Below, one piece after another: positions 1 through 8,723 of a DNA stretch of 50,141 bases. Origin of the DNA: an uncultured Methylococcaceae bacterium (GTDB lineage Bacteria > Pseudomonadota > Gammaproteobacteria > Methylococcales > Methylomonadaceae); assembly GCA_903927955.1 (NCBI GenBank), contig CAIYOW010000022.1, positions 1 through 50,141 of the forward strand, in the 5' to 3' direction. The notes beneath the pieces were generated by a model, which saw nothing but the letters and a program-made list of their open reading frames with translations, was not told where the DNA came from and ran no database searches. Each line of letters starts with the position of its first letter. Within the stretch, counting starts at the first letter, position 1. A program made the position numbers and the translations under genes.

Positions 1-1
1 A

Positions 2-166
2 CTGGCCGGGTTATCCATCACCGAAAAGGTCTACCACACCACCGGCACCGAAGTGGACTTGGTCAACAGCAAAGGCGCAGTGGTCAACCAACTGATCTTC
101 ACCCACGACACCGAAGCCCATCTGCATTTGTTGGGCATTGGCAGCACCGTGGTGCATGTGCTGTAA
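2..166 (+). CDS. C-terminal fragment of an unrecognised protein
   Basis: An open frame enters from the left edge and ends at TAA 164-166, giving about 54 residues (LAGLSITEKVYHTTG near the start, ending GSTVVHVL). The composition is protein-like, rich in alternating hydrophobic and Thr/His residues, suggesting beta structure, but I do not recognise the family. No start codon lies in the window. A hairpin repeat follows the stop closely, so this is probably the end of a transcription unit. Codon use resembles the neighbouring core genes. Confidence 0.5.
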   Translation: MAGLSITEKVYHTTGTEVDLVNSKGAVVNQLIFTHDTEAHLHLLGIGSTVVHVL

Positions 167-182
167 CGCCCGGTAGATACAA

Positions 183-255
183 GGGTGGGCACGCCGTTTG
201 TGTCCACCGTTGGCGTTGCCGATGTGACGCGTGGGCATGAGAGGCGTACCCACCC
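183..255. repeat. Imperfect inverted repeat of the GTGGGCAC family
   Basis: Arms GGGTGGGCACGCC (183-195) and GGCGTACCCACCC (243-255) are inverted copies with one mismatch. Inside, GTGGGCAC is followed by GTGTCCAC, a smaller hairpin. Related GTGGGCAC...GTGTCCAC units occur at 17255-17284 and 17561-17591, so this is a dispersed REP-like intergenic repeat. It could act as a terminator or mRNA stabiliser for the gene ending at 166. Confidence 0.6.
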
Positions 256-373
256 TGCCAAACTTTATGTCCTATGGTTTGACGGAATGGTTACTTAATC
301 ATACTTAATCAATGGCGGCAAACCCCAACTAATGGTATAACAAAACCAGTTATCCCATTCACGGAGCTTGCCC

Positions 374-1309
374 ATGCCTGTTTACAAACCCACAGCTATC
401 CCCGCTTCAGAAATAACGCCGCGTCAATTATTCAATGACCGCCGCCGGTTTATGCAAATCGCCGCTGGTGCGTCCCTAGCCGCATTGTTGCCGCCGTCGG
501 TTTGGGCGGCTGACAATAAATTGGCGGGCGTTAAAAACCCTGCCTACACTGTGCCAGAGGAGTTGACCCCGTACAAAGACGTGACCAGTTACAACAATTT
601 TTACGAATTTGGCACGGGTAAGGATGACCCAGCAAAAAATGCCGGTAGTTTAAAAACCAGACCGTGGACTGTCACGGTGGAAGGCGAAGTAAAAAAGCCA
701 CAGGTGTTTGACCTGGATACGTTAATGAAAATGGCGGCTATTGAAGAACGGGTTTATCGGTTGCGCTGCGTCGAAGCGTGGTCGATGGTGGTGCCGTGGC
801 TGGGGTTTTCTTTGGCGGAGCTGATCAAGCAAGTGGAACCCACCGGCAAAGCCAAATTTGTGGAATTTATCAGCCTGAACGATCCCTCGCAAATGCCCGG
901 ACAACAGACATCGGTATTGGCATGGCCTTATCGTGAAGGGCTTCGCATCGACGAGGCAATGCATCCCCTTACCCTGCTGACCTTTGGCTTGTACGGCGAA
1001 TTATTGCCCAACCAGAACGGTGCGCCTATCCGTGTGGTCGTGCCGTGGAAATACGGTTTTAAAAGTGCCAAGTCTATTGTCCGCATCCGCTTTACCGAGC
1101 AGCAGCCAGTGACCAGTTGGATGCTGGCGGGGCCGGGTGAATATGGTTTTTATTCGAATGTTAACCCCACTGTTGACCATGCCCGCTGGAGCCAAGCCAA
1201 AGAACGCCGCATCGGCGAGTTTTTACGGCGCAAGACACTGATGTTCAATGGCTATGAACAGGAAGTGGCGGCGTTGTACACGGGTATGGACTTGACAGCG
1301 AATTTCTGA
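374..1309 (+). CDS. msrP: Protein-methionine-sulfoxide reductase catalytic subunit MsrP
   Basis: Periplasmic molybdopterin enzyme that reduces oxidised methionines in envelope proteins, receiving electrons from MsrQ. The 311-residue product has a twin-arginine signal near the N-terminus ([12 protein letters not shown], residues 21-32) followed by a hydrophobic stretch and an Ala-rich cleavage region ending VWAA, consistent with Tat export. The sulfite-oxidase-like fold is indicated by RLRCVEAW, whose Cys132 is the expected molybdenum ligand. ATG 374 is chosen because GGAG sits 7 bases upstream; a TTG at 368 is also in frame but is placed worse relative to that site. msrQ follows after 2 bases, so the two are one operon. 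Length fits the YedY/MsrP family. Confidence 0.93.
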   Translation: MPVYKPTAIPASEITPRQLFNDRRRFMQIAAGASLAALLPPSVWAADNKLAGVKNPAYTVPEELTPYKDVTSYNNFYEFGTGKDDPAKNAGSLKTRPWTVTVEGEVKKPQVFDLDTLMKMAAIEERVYRLRCVEAWSMVVPWLGFSLAELIKQVEPTGKAKFVEFISLNDPSQMPGQQTSVLAWPYREGLRIDEAMHPLTLLTFGLYGELLPNQNGAPIRVVVPWKYGFKSAKSIVRIRFTEQQPVTSWMLAGPGEYGFYSNVNPTVDHARWSQAKERRIGEFLRRKTLMFNGYEQEVAALYTGMDLTANF

Positions 1310-1311
1310 TT

Positions 1312-1959
1312 ATGGCACTAAAAAACCTTAGCAACCAAACCTTGGCCTGGCTAAAAAGGGGTGTGTTTTTATTGGCTTTAGTGCCGTTGGGCAATCTTGC
1401 CGTGGCTGGTTTTACCGATGGTTTGGGGGCCAACCCCATTGAAAAGATCACCCGTAGCACGGGTTATTGGACGCTGACCTTGCTGTTGATAACACTGTCA
1501 ATCACGCCTTTGCGGAAGCTTTCTGGCTGGCAATGGCCAGTACGGTTGCGTCGGATGTTAGGTTTATTTGCCTTTTTTTATGCTTGCCTGCACTTTTCGA
1601 TGTACTTGGTGGTTGATCAATTTTTTGATTGGGAAGGTATTGTCAAAGACATCGTCAAGCGCCCTTACATTACGGTTGGCTTCCCGGCTTTTTTATTGAT
1701 GCTGCCGATGGCAATCACCTCCAGCGATGGCATGATACGCCGTTTGGGCGGCAAGCGTTGGCGGCAATTACACCGCTTGGCATACCTCTGTGCCATTGGC
1801 GGCGTGGTGCATTATTGGTGGCTGGTTAAAAAAGACCTGACCAATCCCATCACATTTGCGCTATTACTCAGTGTGTTGTTCGGTTTACGGCTGTTTTATG
1901 TCGCGAAAGATGCTATTAAGCGGCGGCGCAATGCGGATACCGGTACGGCTGCCCGCTAA
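1312..1959 (+). CDS. msrQ: MsrPQ haem-binding membrane subunit MsrQ
   Basis: Inner-membrane b-haem protein of the YedZ/MsrQ family that passes quinol-derived electrons to periplasmic MsrP. The 215-residue sequence has about six hydrophobic segments. Candidate haem ligands lie in them: His in FYACLHFSMYLV, His in RQLHRLAYLC and His in GGVVHYWWL. The C-terminus is Arg-rich (KRRRNAD). Its ATG lies 2 bases after the msrP stop, a tight operon. It ends 8 bases before the convergent hxlR stop with no obvious terminator between. Confidence 0.92.
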   Translation: MALKNLSNQTLAWLKRGVFLLALVPLGNLAVAGFTDGLGANPIEKITRSTGYWTLTLLLITLSITPLRKLSGWQWPVRLRRMLGLFAFFYACLHFSMYLVVDQFFDWEGIVKDIVKRPYITVGFPAFLLMLPMAITSSDGMIRRLGGKRWRQLHRLAYLCAIGGVVHYWWLVKKDLTNPITFALLLSVLFGLRLFYVAKDAIKRRRNADTGTAAR

Positions 1960-1967
1960 AGGAAATA

Positions 1968-2354
1968 TTATTTGCCCGCCAACAAATCTTCCGGTTTTGC
2001 CGCCATAAAATCATCCGGTGGCGGCATAGAGCCAGGCACATAGCGGTGTGCCCATAGCCCTAGCTGTTGCAACACGGGCAGCAAATCGGCGCCTTTGGCG
2101 CTTAATAAATACTCATAGCGTGGTGGGTTGGTTTGATAAGGCTGTTTTTTGATGATACCGTTCTCTTCCAATTGCCGTAATCGGTTTGCCAAGATATTGC
2201 TGGGAATGCCCTCCGGTGAGTTTTGGAAGTCGCCGTATTTGCTTTTACCCATGCACATATCGCGGACTATCAACAAGCTCCATTTGTCACCGATCATTTC
2301 CAGTGCAGCGGATAAAGGGCATTGCGAGCGGTAATTTTGAGCCAAGCTTTTCAT
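1968..2354 (-). CDS. HxlR-family winged-helix transcriptional regulator
   Basis: 128-residue DNA-binding regulator of the HxlR/MarR-like fold. It shows the family's N-terminal CPL motif (Cys12, a typical redox or electrophile sensing position), the MIGDKWSLLIVRD helix, the recognition region PSNILANRLRQLEENGII, and a wing ending PPRYEYLLSAKG. It is divergent from a glutathione S-transferase gene. The 127-base intergenic region carries a palindrome that is the likely operator for both genes, so it probably controls gst and itself. The inducing signal is not visible; an electrophile or quinone is a reasonable guess from the Cys and the GST partner. Confidence 0.9.
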   Translation of the reverse strand: MKSLAQNYRSQCPLSAALEMIGDKWSLLIVRDMCMGKSKYGDFQNSPEGIPSNILANRLRQLEENGIIKKQPYQTNPPRYEYLLSAKGADLLPVLQQLGLWAHRYVPGSMPPPDDFMAAKPEDLLAGK

Positions 2355-2387
2355 CGCCTTTTCATCTATCCCTGTTTCTTAATCTTG

Positions 2388-2445
2388 TCACTTGCAAAAT
2401 AAAAGTGTGTGTGTGACAATCTTATCACTTGCTAATTGCAAGTGA
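2388..2445. promoter_or_regulatory. Probable HxlR operator region
   Basis: A perfect inverted repeat TCACTTGC-TAATT-GCAAGTGA occupies 2425-2445. A second, degenerate copy with the same 8-5-8 geometry begins TCACTTGC at 2388 and retains AAGTG in its right half at 2403-2407. Both lie between the divergent hxlR and gst starts, where a regulator of this type would bind as a dimer at two adjacent sites. Binding is inferred from position and symmetry. Confidence 0.65.
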
Positions 2446-2481
2446 CATACCTTTCTTCATCAACTTGAGCAAAAGCTTACT

Positions 2482-3105
2482 ATGAAACTCTATCATTTCC
2501 CAATTTCACCTAATTCCCGTCGTGTTGTTGCCACCTTACATCATTTGGGGCTGGACTGCGAACTTCAGGCCGTTGATTTAAGCAAACGTGCGCAACTGCA
2601 ACCAGAGTTTGTGCAAATCAACCCCAACCACATGATCCCCACCTTGGTAGATGGCGATTTTGTGTTATGGGAGTCCAACGCTATTATGCAATACCTGTGC
2701 AGCAAAGTGCCAGACAACAGCCTGTTACCTGCCGACCCTATTGGCCGAGCCGATGTTAACCGCTGGCAGTTTTGGCAAACCGGACATTTTGGCAGTGCTT
2801 GTGGCGTTTTTATTTTCGAAAACCTTATCAAGCCGGTGTTTTCGCAAGCCGAGCCAGATTTACAAGAAATCGCCAAAGGCGAAGAACGCTTCCATCGTTT
2901 CGCTAAGGTGCTGGACGATCACTTGAAAGGCCGTGATTGGTTGGTGGGTGATGATGTGACCTTGGCAGACTTTTCGGTGGGTTCTTATCTGGATTTGACC
3001 AGCATGGCAAAATACCCTGTTGAACCGTATTTGGAAATCCAGCGTTGGTATGCGGGTATCGAAAAATTAGCGGCTTGGCAAAGTTCAGCACCACAGAAGT
3101 TTTGA
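2482..3105 (+). CDS. Glutathione S-transferase family protein
   Basis: 207-residue cytosolic GST. The N-terminal thioredoxin-like domain (about 1-80) has SPNSRRV, where a Ser could activate glutathione, then the cis-Pro motif NHMIPTLVDG and the glutathione-binding WESNAIMQYL. The C-terminal helical domain (about 90-207) contains LVGDDVTLADFSVGSYLDL, the conserved N-capping/hydrophobic staple region. It is divergently transcribed from the HxlR regulator and probably controlled by it, suggesting a detoxification response. Substrate cannot be told from sequence. Confidence 0.92.
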   Translation: MKLYHFPISPNSRRVVATLHHLGLDCELQAVDLSKRAQLQPEFVQINPNHMIPTLVDGDFVLWESNAIMQYLCSKVPDNSLLPADPIGRADVNRWQFWQTGHFGSACGVFIFENLIKPVFSQAEPDLQEIAKGEERFHRFAKVLDDHLKGRDWLVGDDVTLADFSVGSYLDLTSMAKYPVEPYLEIQRWYAGIEKLAAWQSSAPQKF

Positions 3106-3168
3106 TGGCATTTTGTCCTGCTCGCCAAGCAGTGGCATTTTTAGCATAGCTTTTTTATGCTGATTGAG

Positions 3169-3205
3169 TGGAAGCAAGCACACGCGTTAGCAGGCATTGC
3201 TTCCA
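3169..3205. terminator. Hairpin between convergent gst and argG
   Basis: TGGAAGCAA (3169-3177) and TTGCTTCCA (3197-3205) form a perfect 9-bp inverted repeat with a 19-base loop, placed 13 bases beyond the argG stop and about 64 beyond gst. A smaller AGCATA...TATGCT hairpin with T-rich flanks precedes it. Neither has a classic T-run immediately after the stem, so terminator function is inferred from position. Confidence 0.4.
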
Positions 3206-3217
3206 TTCATATAATAT

Positions 3218-4429
3218 CTATTTCAAACGCTTGGCGGCAATCCGCAACCTTAAGGCATTCAGCTTGATAAAGCCTTCGGCATCTTTTTGGTTGTACGCGC
3301 CTTGGTCTTCTTCAAAAGTGGCGATGCTTTCATCAAACAAGCTATCGGTGTCAGACTGGCGGCCCACCACGACGACATTGCCTTTATAAAGCTTCAGCCG
3401 GACTTTGCCGTTGACATTCAGCTGCGATGCGTCAATCATGGTTTGTAGCATCCTGCGTTCTGGACTCCACCAATAGCCGTTGTAAATCAATGAGGCATAA
3501 CGCGGCATCAGTTCATCTTTCAAATGCGCCACTTCGCGGTCCAAAGTAAGCGACTCAATCGCACGGTGCGCTTTTAACATCACTGTACCGGCGGGGGTCT
3601 CGTAACAGCCGCGTGATTTCATGCCGACATAGCGGTTTTCGACAATGTCCAAGCGTCCCACGCCGTTTTCACCAGCGATTTTATTGAGTTTTTCCAGCAC
3701 TTCGGCGGGCGAATGGGCAATACCGTCAATCGCCACAATATCACCTTGCCGGTAATCCAATTCGATGTAAGTGGCTTGGTCGGGGGCTTGTTCAGGGCTA
3801 ACCGTCCAACGCCACATGTCTTCTTCAGGCTCCGCCCAAGGGTCTTCCAGTACGCGGCCTTCATAAGAAATATGCAATAGATTGGCATCCATGGAATAAG
3901 GCGAAGATTTGCCTTTTTTCATTTCTACCGGGATGCCATGTTTTTCGGCATAATCCAGCAGGCTTTGCCGTGAGGTCAAGTCCCATTCCCGCCACGGGGC
4001 GATCACATGAATATCGGGGCGTAGCGCGTAAGCACCTAGCTCAAAACGTACTTGGTCGTTGCCTTTGCCGGTGGCGCCGTGCGAGATGGCATCTGCACCG
4101 GTCTCGTTGGCAATTTCAATCAAGCGCTTGGCAATCAGCGGGCGGGCAATGGAGGTACCCAATAGGTATTCACCTTCGTAGATGGTGTTGGCGCGGAACA
4201 TGGGGAACACGAAATCACGCGCAAATTCTTCGCGTAAATCGTCGATATATATTTCTTTTATGCCCATAGCTTGGGCTTTGCTACGGGCTGGTTCGACTTC
4301 TTCGCCTTGACCCAAGTCTGCGGTAAAGGTGACCACTTCGCAAGCATAGACATCTTGCAACCATTTGAGGATAACGGAAGTATCCAAACCGCCGGAATAG
4401 GCCAACACCACTTTATTAATTTCTGACAT
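3218..4429 (-). CDS. argG: Argininosuccinate synthase
   Basis: Condenses citrulline and aspartate using ATP in arginine biosynthesis. The 403-residue protein has the N-type ATP-pyrophosphatase P-loop [12 protein letters not shown] (residues 9-20), then the family blocks [15 protein letters not shown] and [13 protein letters not shown], and the C-terminal [16 protein letters not shown]. Length is usual. It appears to be transcribed alone: the next gene upstream on this strand starts elsewhere (its end is at 4505, 75 bases away), and gst converges downstream. Confidence 0.97.
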   Translation of the reverse strand: MSEINKVVLAYSGGLDTSVILKWLQDVYACEVVTFTADLGQGEEVEPARSKAQAMGIKEIYIDDLREEFARDFVFPMFRANTIYEGEYLLGTSIARPLIAKRLIEIANETGADAISHGATGKGNDQVRFELGAYALRPDIHVIAPWREWDLTSRQSLLDYAEKHGIPVEMKKGKSSPYSMDANLLHISYEGRVLEDPWAEPEEDMWRWTVSPEQAPDQATYIELDYRQGDIVAIDGIAHSPAEVLEKLNKIAGENGVGRLDIVENRYVGMKSRGCYETPAGTVMLKAHRAIESLTLDREVAHLKDELMPRYASLIYNGYWWSPERRMLQTMIDASQLNVNGKVRLKLYKGNVVVVGRQSDTDSLFDESIATFEEDQGAYNQKDAEGFIKLNALRLRIAAKRLK

Positions 4430-4504
4430 TACACTGCACCCTAAGGTTAAAAATGCCGCTAATTATAGCTGAATTTGCCAGTTCCGGCAGAAGTCCCGCC
4501 ATCA

Positions 4505-5527
4505 TCATTTGTATTCAATCAAAAACCGCCGCCGTTGCCGCCAGCGATCCCACCAATAACTGAGCTGACCGACCGTAATGGGAAGTTGCTGGATATGGCT
4601 ATGGACACCGTACAACAGTAAGGTGGCAGGAGAGGCTTGTTTCCATTTTGCGCGGGAAGCCGAGCGCAAGCTTAGCCCTAAGTACAGCCCCAACATAGCG
4701 CACAACGGCAACAGCGATTGCAACGACACAGCAGCGGCAATAGCAGCAATTGCAATGCCTATCAGCACCAAACTATGGCGGGCGTTACGCCGACAGTCAG
4801 ATTGCCATAACGGAAAAGCACTGCCCGCCAAACGTTGGGAAACTTCGGCATAGGCATAACCGGCACGAAAAGCGCGGCGCCAATACGCTTGCCAACTAGT
4901 GATGGCCAAATCATGCAGGGTCATGGGCTGGTCGATATGCAGGATTTTATAGCCTGCGGCACGGATTCTCTGGCATAACTCAGGCTCTTCTCCAGCTATC
5001 AAATCTTCGCTAAAACCGCCCACTTGCTCTAAAACCGATTTACGCACCAAGGCATCGCCGCCGCAAAATTCACTCTCACCCGCCGCATAAACCCAATCCA
5101 AGTCCAACACGCGGTTATATAACGATTGTTCGGGATGCAGTTCGCGGCGATGCCCCCACACCACAGCCACCTGTGGGTCGTGCAAAGCAGTTAGCGCGTG
5201 GTTGATAAAATCAGGATGCAGCAAGGTGTCACCATCGAGGAACAAAATAGTGTCCGCTTGTGCCACCCGCCAGCCTGCGTTGCGGCCCAGTGCTGCGGAA
5301 GGCCGCTGGGGTTGCACGGGGATGACGTGAACACCTAAGGCCGCCGCCCGCTCCGGACTGCCATCGCTGGAGTTGGAATCGACATAAATGATCTCTGGCG
5401 GCACTGTGCTGACACTGGGGCTAACACTATGGCTGGCCAAAACCGATTCCAGACATTTGACCAGTCGGTCGCCTTCATTGCGCCCTATCACCACTACCGA
5501 TAATGCGGGGCGTTGTGCATTTGCCAT
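4505..5527 (-). CDS. Family 2 glycosyltransferase with C-terminal membrane segments
   Basis: 340 residues. The GT-A nucleotide-sugar domain starts with LSVVVIGRNEGDRLVKCLES, followed by IIYVDSNSSDGS and the metal-binding TILFLDGDTLLHPDF, matching GT2 enzymes. VGGFSEDLIAGEEPELCQRI is the acceptor/catalytic region. Two hydrophobic helices lie near the end (roughly residues 250-285), so it is probably attached to the inner membrane facing the cytoplasm. A strong AGGAG site precedes ATG 5527. No polysaccharide genes are adjacent, so donor and product are unknown. Confidence 0.88.
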   Translation of the reverse strand: MANAQRPALSVVVIGRNEGDRLVKCLESVLASHSVSPSVSTVPPEIIYVDSNSSDGSPERAAALGVHVIPVQPQRPSAALGRNAGWRVAQADTILFLDGDTLLHPDFINHALTALHDPQVAVVWGHRRELHPEQSLYNRVLDLDWVYAAGESEFCGGDALVRKSVLEQVGGFSEDLIAGEEPELCQRIRAAGYKILHIDQPMTLHDLAITSWQAYWRRAFRAGYAYAEVSQRLAGSAFPLWQSDCRRNARHSLVLIGIAIAAIAAAVSLQSLLPLCAMLGLYLGLSLRSASRAKWKQASPATLLLYGVHSHIQQLPITVGQLSYWWDRWRQRRRFLIEYK

Positions 5528-5583
5528 AAAGTCTCCTTTTGCAAAAAGGTGTTGCCTATCAAACCCTGTTCAAGCTGCCGCTG

Positions 5584-6477
5584 TCAAGCTTTGCAATACG
5601 ACGGTATCCAGCTTTGCGCCAGCATATATTCGGGCACTTCGTTAAAATCAAAAGCCTCGCCGTCTTTTACCATTTGCTCAATATCAAACAATAAGGCCAC
5701 TTCGGGGATGTCGGCAAAAAATAGCTTATACAACGGGCGCACCATCATTTTGGAGGCTTTCATACCCATAGGGCCAATAAAATTGCGGCGTTGGCCAACA
5801 TGGGCAATCTCATCGATGGTGATTTCATCCAGTAATTCATGCAAACGCTGGCATACTTCCGGCTCGTCTTTCAGAATGTCATCAAATAACTGATGTAAAT
5901 GGAAATAATAAGTCACGCCCATCAGTTCGGTGACAAAAGCGGGCGGATCCATGAACACGCCCGGCACTTTGGGGAATTGCCTGTAAATCCATTCCTTAGC
6001 GGGGCTTAAGGGTTTCCATTCAACCTGATCAAGGCCGCAAGTCCGTAACATTTCATCAAACAACCGCCAATGGCAAAATTCTTCCGCCAAATGTACCCGG
6101 CTGATTTTGTCTTCTATGCTGTACGAATGGGCCATATCCGGCACCACACCCCATGCACCTTTAATGCCAACCCATTCGTGGCGGGCAAACTTATACATGC
6201 TGGTCAGCATTAAGGTCATGCGGTCTATTGACTGCACGTCATCGACAAAATCAACATAGTTGCGGTAAAAAGCATCGGGGTCTGCCAAAGGTGTCCGCAA
6301 ACTGACCGGGTTGGCCTTAAAATAGTCCAGTTTTTCTCGTTTTTTGGCGAGGTCTTGCTCCGCTTCAAACAACTCCCCCCCGTGCTGTTGGGTAAATGCC
6401 CAATAATCAACAAAGTTGTCCTGCCGTTGTTGCTTGTTTGCCGGGGTGAATATCGACAAAAACTTGTTTTGCTCCAT
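5584..6477 (-). CDS. Ferritin-like (putative diiron) protein
   Basis: 297-residue soluble protein, largely helical, without signal peptide. Two acidic/His helices look like carboxylate-bridged metal sites: HLAEEFCHWRLFDEM (about 128-142) and LDEITIDEIAHVGQRRNF (about 217-234), the latter with an E-x-x-H pattern. This resembles the ferritin-like/diiron oxidase superfamily, but I cannot name a family or substrate. It follows ccmB by 44 bases on the same strand, so it may be cotranscribed with the haem exporter genes and linked to iron, haem or cofactor oxidation. Metal binding is inferred from motif spacing. Confidence 0.55.
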   Translation of the reverse strand: MEQNKFLSIFTPANKQQRQDNFVDYWAFTQQHGGELFEAEQDLAKKREKLDYFKANPVSLRTPLADPDAFYRNYVDFVDDVQSIDRMTLMLTSMYKFARHEWVGIKGAWGVVPDMAHSYSIEDKISRVHLAEEFCHWRLFDEMLRTCGLDQVEWKPLSPAKEWIYRQFPKVPGVFMDPPAFVTELMGVTYYFHLHQLFDDILKDEPEVCQRLHELLDEITIDEIAHVGQRRNFIGPMGMKASKMMVRPLYKLFFADIPEVALLFDIEQMVKDGEAFDFNEVPEYMLAQSWIPSYCKA

Positions 6478-6521
6478 AATGGCTTGCTCGGGTGGGTTGA
6501 AAATAGGTTTTTTAAGACCGT

Positions 6522-7196
6522 TTAGTTAAGGCTCATTTTTAGCGCGGCAACGGTGGGCCAAGGTGCCAACACTAAGGCCATGCATAACATGGCCATTAAA
6601 ATATTAAGTTGCGCGTCAATGGGCAGGCCGCTACTGGCCATTTCCACGGCATTGCTGGCAAAAATAAGCACCGGCACATACAACGGCAACACCAGCAAGG
6701 ATAGCAGCATCCCGCCACGGCGCAAGCCTACGGTAAGGGCAACACCAATTGCACCCAACAGGCTTAGCACCGGTGTACCCAGCAACAGCGTCAACAGCAG
6801 CACGCCTAAGGACTGGCTGGGCATACCTAACAGCACCGCCAATAAAGGGGCTATCAGCAGTAACGGCAGACCTGTCACCAGCCAATGCGCCAGCACCTTG
6901 CCTAGCACCAACAGCGAGGGAGGATGCGGGCTTAACAATAGCTGTTCCAGCGAGCCATCATCAAAATCGGAACGGAACAGGCTATCCAGTGACAACATGG
7001 CTGCCAATAGCGCCGACACCCAAATAATGCCGGGGGCGATGGCTTGCAGCAAATGTGGCTTTGCGCCTACGCCCAGCGGGAATAAGGTGATCACTAGGAC
7101 GAAGAAAAATAGCGGGTTGGCAATTTCCGAGCGGCGGCGCAGTGCCAATAACAGGTCGCGGCGGATAATGGCGAAAAATGCGGCGGATAAGGACAT
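6522..7196 (-). CDS. ccmB: Haem exporter membrane protein CcmB
   Basis: Permease of the CcmABCD ABC-type complex in System I cytochrome c maturation, which releases haem-loaded CcmE in the periplasm. The 224-residue product has about six hydrophobic helices; FRSDFDDGSLEQLLLSP and GVALTVGLRRGGMLLSLLVLP match CcmB. Its ATG overlaps the ccmA TGA by one base (TGATG), so translation is coupled. ccmC, ccmD, ccmE and ccmF are not next to it; the remaining ccm genes in this window are at 28.6-30.9 kb. Confidence 0.93.
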   Translation of the reverse strand: MSLSAAFFAIIRRDLLLALRRRSEIANPLFFFVLVITLFPLGVGAKPHLLQAIAPGIIWVSALLAAMLSLDSLFRSDFDDGSLEQLLLSPHPPSLLVLGKVLAHWLVTGLPLLLIAPLLAVLLGMPSQSLGVLLLTLLLGTPVLSLLGAIGVALTVGLRRGGMLLSLLVLPLYVPVLIFASNAVEMASSGLPIDAQLNILMAMLCMALVLAPWPTVAALKMSLN

Positions 7197-7822
7197 CAGC
7201 TTAAGCGGATCCGTTGCACATCGGTGCTAGGTAGGTTTAATTCGTGGTGCGAGGTTAACACAATCATGCCGCCCCGGTCACATTGTTCTGCCATTAATTG
7301 CTCACTTAGGGCAATGCCTTGTTTGTCCAGCGCGGTGAACGGTTCGTCTAAAATCCATAGCGGGCAAGGGGCCAGCAGTAAACGGGCCAACGACAAGCGG
7401 CGTTTTTGTCCGGCGGATAGTGTTTGCGCGGGCATGTCATCAAAACCCGCCAGTTGCACCCGCGCCAGTGCGGCTTGGATAGCATCCGCCTCAGCGCACG
7501 CTTGCGCCGCCAATGCCAAGGCAAACTGTAAGTTTTCCAACACGGTCAATTCTTTTTTGATGCCATCCAAGTGACCAATATAGGCCATATCGGCACGGTA
7601 TTGCCCGTTGCTACTGATGGGTTCGCCACACCATTGCACTGACCCGGCATCAGGTTCGCGGAAACCACATAAAATGCGTAGCAACGAGGTTTTGCCGCTG
7701 CCATTTTTGCCTTCCAGCAATAATACTTGCTGGCTATGCAGGGTAAAGTCCAGGCTGCTGAACAATAGGCGGTCATCGCGGATGCAGCTGAGCTTTTGGG
7801 CTTGTAAGGTATGCTTGTCCAT
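7196..7822 (-). CDS. ccmA: Haem exporter ATP-binding protein CcmA
   Basis: 208-residue ABC ATPase that powers release of holo-CcmE during cytochrome c maturation. Walker A is LLEGKNGSGKTSLLRIL, the signature is TLSAGQKRRLSLARLLLA, Walker B is LWILDEPFTALD, and the switch His is in IVLTSHHELN. First gene of a ccmA-ccmB unit on the minus strand that probably includes the ferritin-like gene. The 155 bases upstream hold a repeat and no obvious ccm gene. Confidence 0.94.
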   Translation of the reverse strand: MDKHTLQAQKLSCIRDDRLLFSSLDFTLHSQQVLLLEGKNGSGKTSLLRILCGFREPDAGSVQWCGEPISSNGQYRADMAYIGHLDGIKKELTVLENLQFALALAAQACAEADAIQAALARVQLAGFDDMPAQTLSAGQKRRLSLARLLLAPCPLWILDEPFTALDKQGIALSEQLMAEQCDRGGMIVLTSHHELNLPSTDVQRIRLS

Positions 7823-7875
7823 TTAATAAGGGGGCTAAACCCAATAAGTTTTACAGTAAATACTGATATTACGCA

Positions 7876-7963
7876 GCACGTTGGCTGAGCATAGCCGAAG
7901 CCGGTATAAGCCATTGTTTACCTCGCCACATTGCCTGGTTGCCGTGCCTTCGGCTTCGCTCAG
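7876..7963. repeat. Dispersed inverted repeat (CTGAGC-AGCCGAAG family)
   Basis: CTGAGCATAGCCGAAGCC (7885-7902) and GCCTTCGGCTTCGCTCAG (7946-7963) are imperfect inverted copies flanking about 43 bases. The left arm with its flank (7876-7902, reverse strand) nearly matches 23916-23942, so this is a repeat shared between loci. It lies in the gap between ccmA and rlmB. Confidence 0.6.
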
Positions 7964-7977
7964 GAAACATTTCGGCT

Positions 7978-8718
7978 TTAGCTAAGCCGTTGCCGTAAAA
8001 CCTCATACAACAACACCCCGGTCGCCACCGATACATTTAGGCTACTGACCTGCCCCTGCATGGGTAATTTGATCAATATATCGCATTGTTCGCGGGTCAA
8101 TCGGCGCATGCCTTTGTCTTCAGCACCCAGCACCAAGGCCAGCGGAACAGTCAGGTCGGCTTGGTAAACAGTTTGCTCGGCTTCGCCTGCCGCGCCAAAT
8201 ATCCATAGCCCTTGGTCTTTTAGCCAACGCAAGGTGCGTGACAGGTTGGTCACTTGGTACACCGGCACCGTTTCTGCTGCCCCACTGGCGACTTTGCAAA
8301 CGGTGGGGGTAATGCCGGTGGCGTTGTCTTTGGTGATGATCACACCGTGTACGCCGGTGGCATCGCAACTGCGTAGGCAAGCACCCAGATTGTGCGGGTC
8401 TTGCACGTTGTCTAACACCAAAAACAAAGCTGTGCCGGGCAAGGTTTGCAGAGCGGTTTTTAAATCGCTTTCGGTGAGTTCGCCCGGCATCTCCACTTCA
8501 ATGATAATGCCTTGATGGTTGTTGCCTTCCGCCAATTTGTCGAGTTTTTTGCGCTCGGTTTTTTCCGGTTCTATGCCCAAGTCGAGCAGGTCTTCAATGG
8601 CTTGGCTCAGGCGTTTGTCTTGGCGTTGGCTGTCCACCCAAGCTTTATTGATGCTTTTTGGGGAGTAGTCAAGTGCGGCTTGAACTGAGTGTAGTCCGTA
8701 GAGTTTGGAGGTTTTCAT
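7978..8718 (-). CDS. rlmB: 23S rRNA 2'-O-methyltransferase RlmB (Gm2251)
   Basis: SPOUT-class enzyme methylating G2251 of 23S rRNA. The 246-residue product has the N-terminal substrate-binding domain starting LYGLHSVQAAL and the three SPOUT motifs: LDNVQDPHNLGACLRSCDA, LVLGAEDKGMRRL and LPMQGQVSSLNVSVATG, which form the trefoil knot SAM site. In E. coli rlmB directly follows rnr. Here it starts 5 bases after an AIPR gene inserted between the two. No clear Shine-Dalgarno precedes its ATG, so translation may depend on coupling to the upstream gene. Confidence 0.95.
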   Translation of the reverse strand: MKTSKLYGLHSVQAALDYSPKSINKAWVDSQRQDKRLSQAIEDLLDLGIEPEKTERKKLDKLAEGNNHQGIIIEVEMPGELTESDLKTALQTLPGTALFLVLDNVQDPHNLGACLRSCDATGVHGVIITKDNATGITPTVCKVASGAAETVPVYQVTNLSRTLRWLKDQGLWIFGAAGEAEQTVYQADLTVPLALVLGAEDKGMRRLTREQCDILIKLPMQGQVSSLNVSVATGVLLYEVLRQRLS

Positions 8719-8723
8719 AATTA

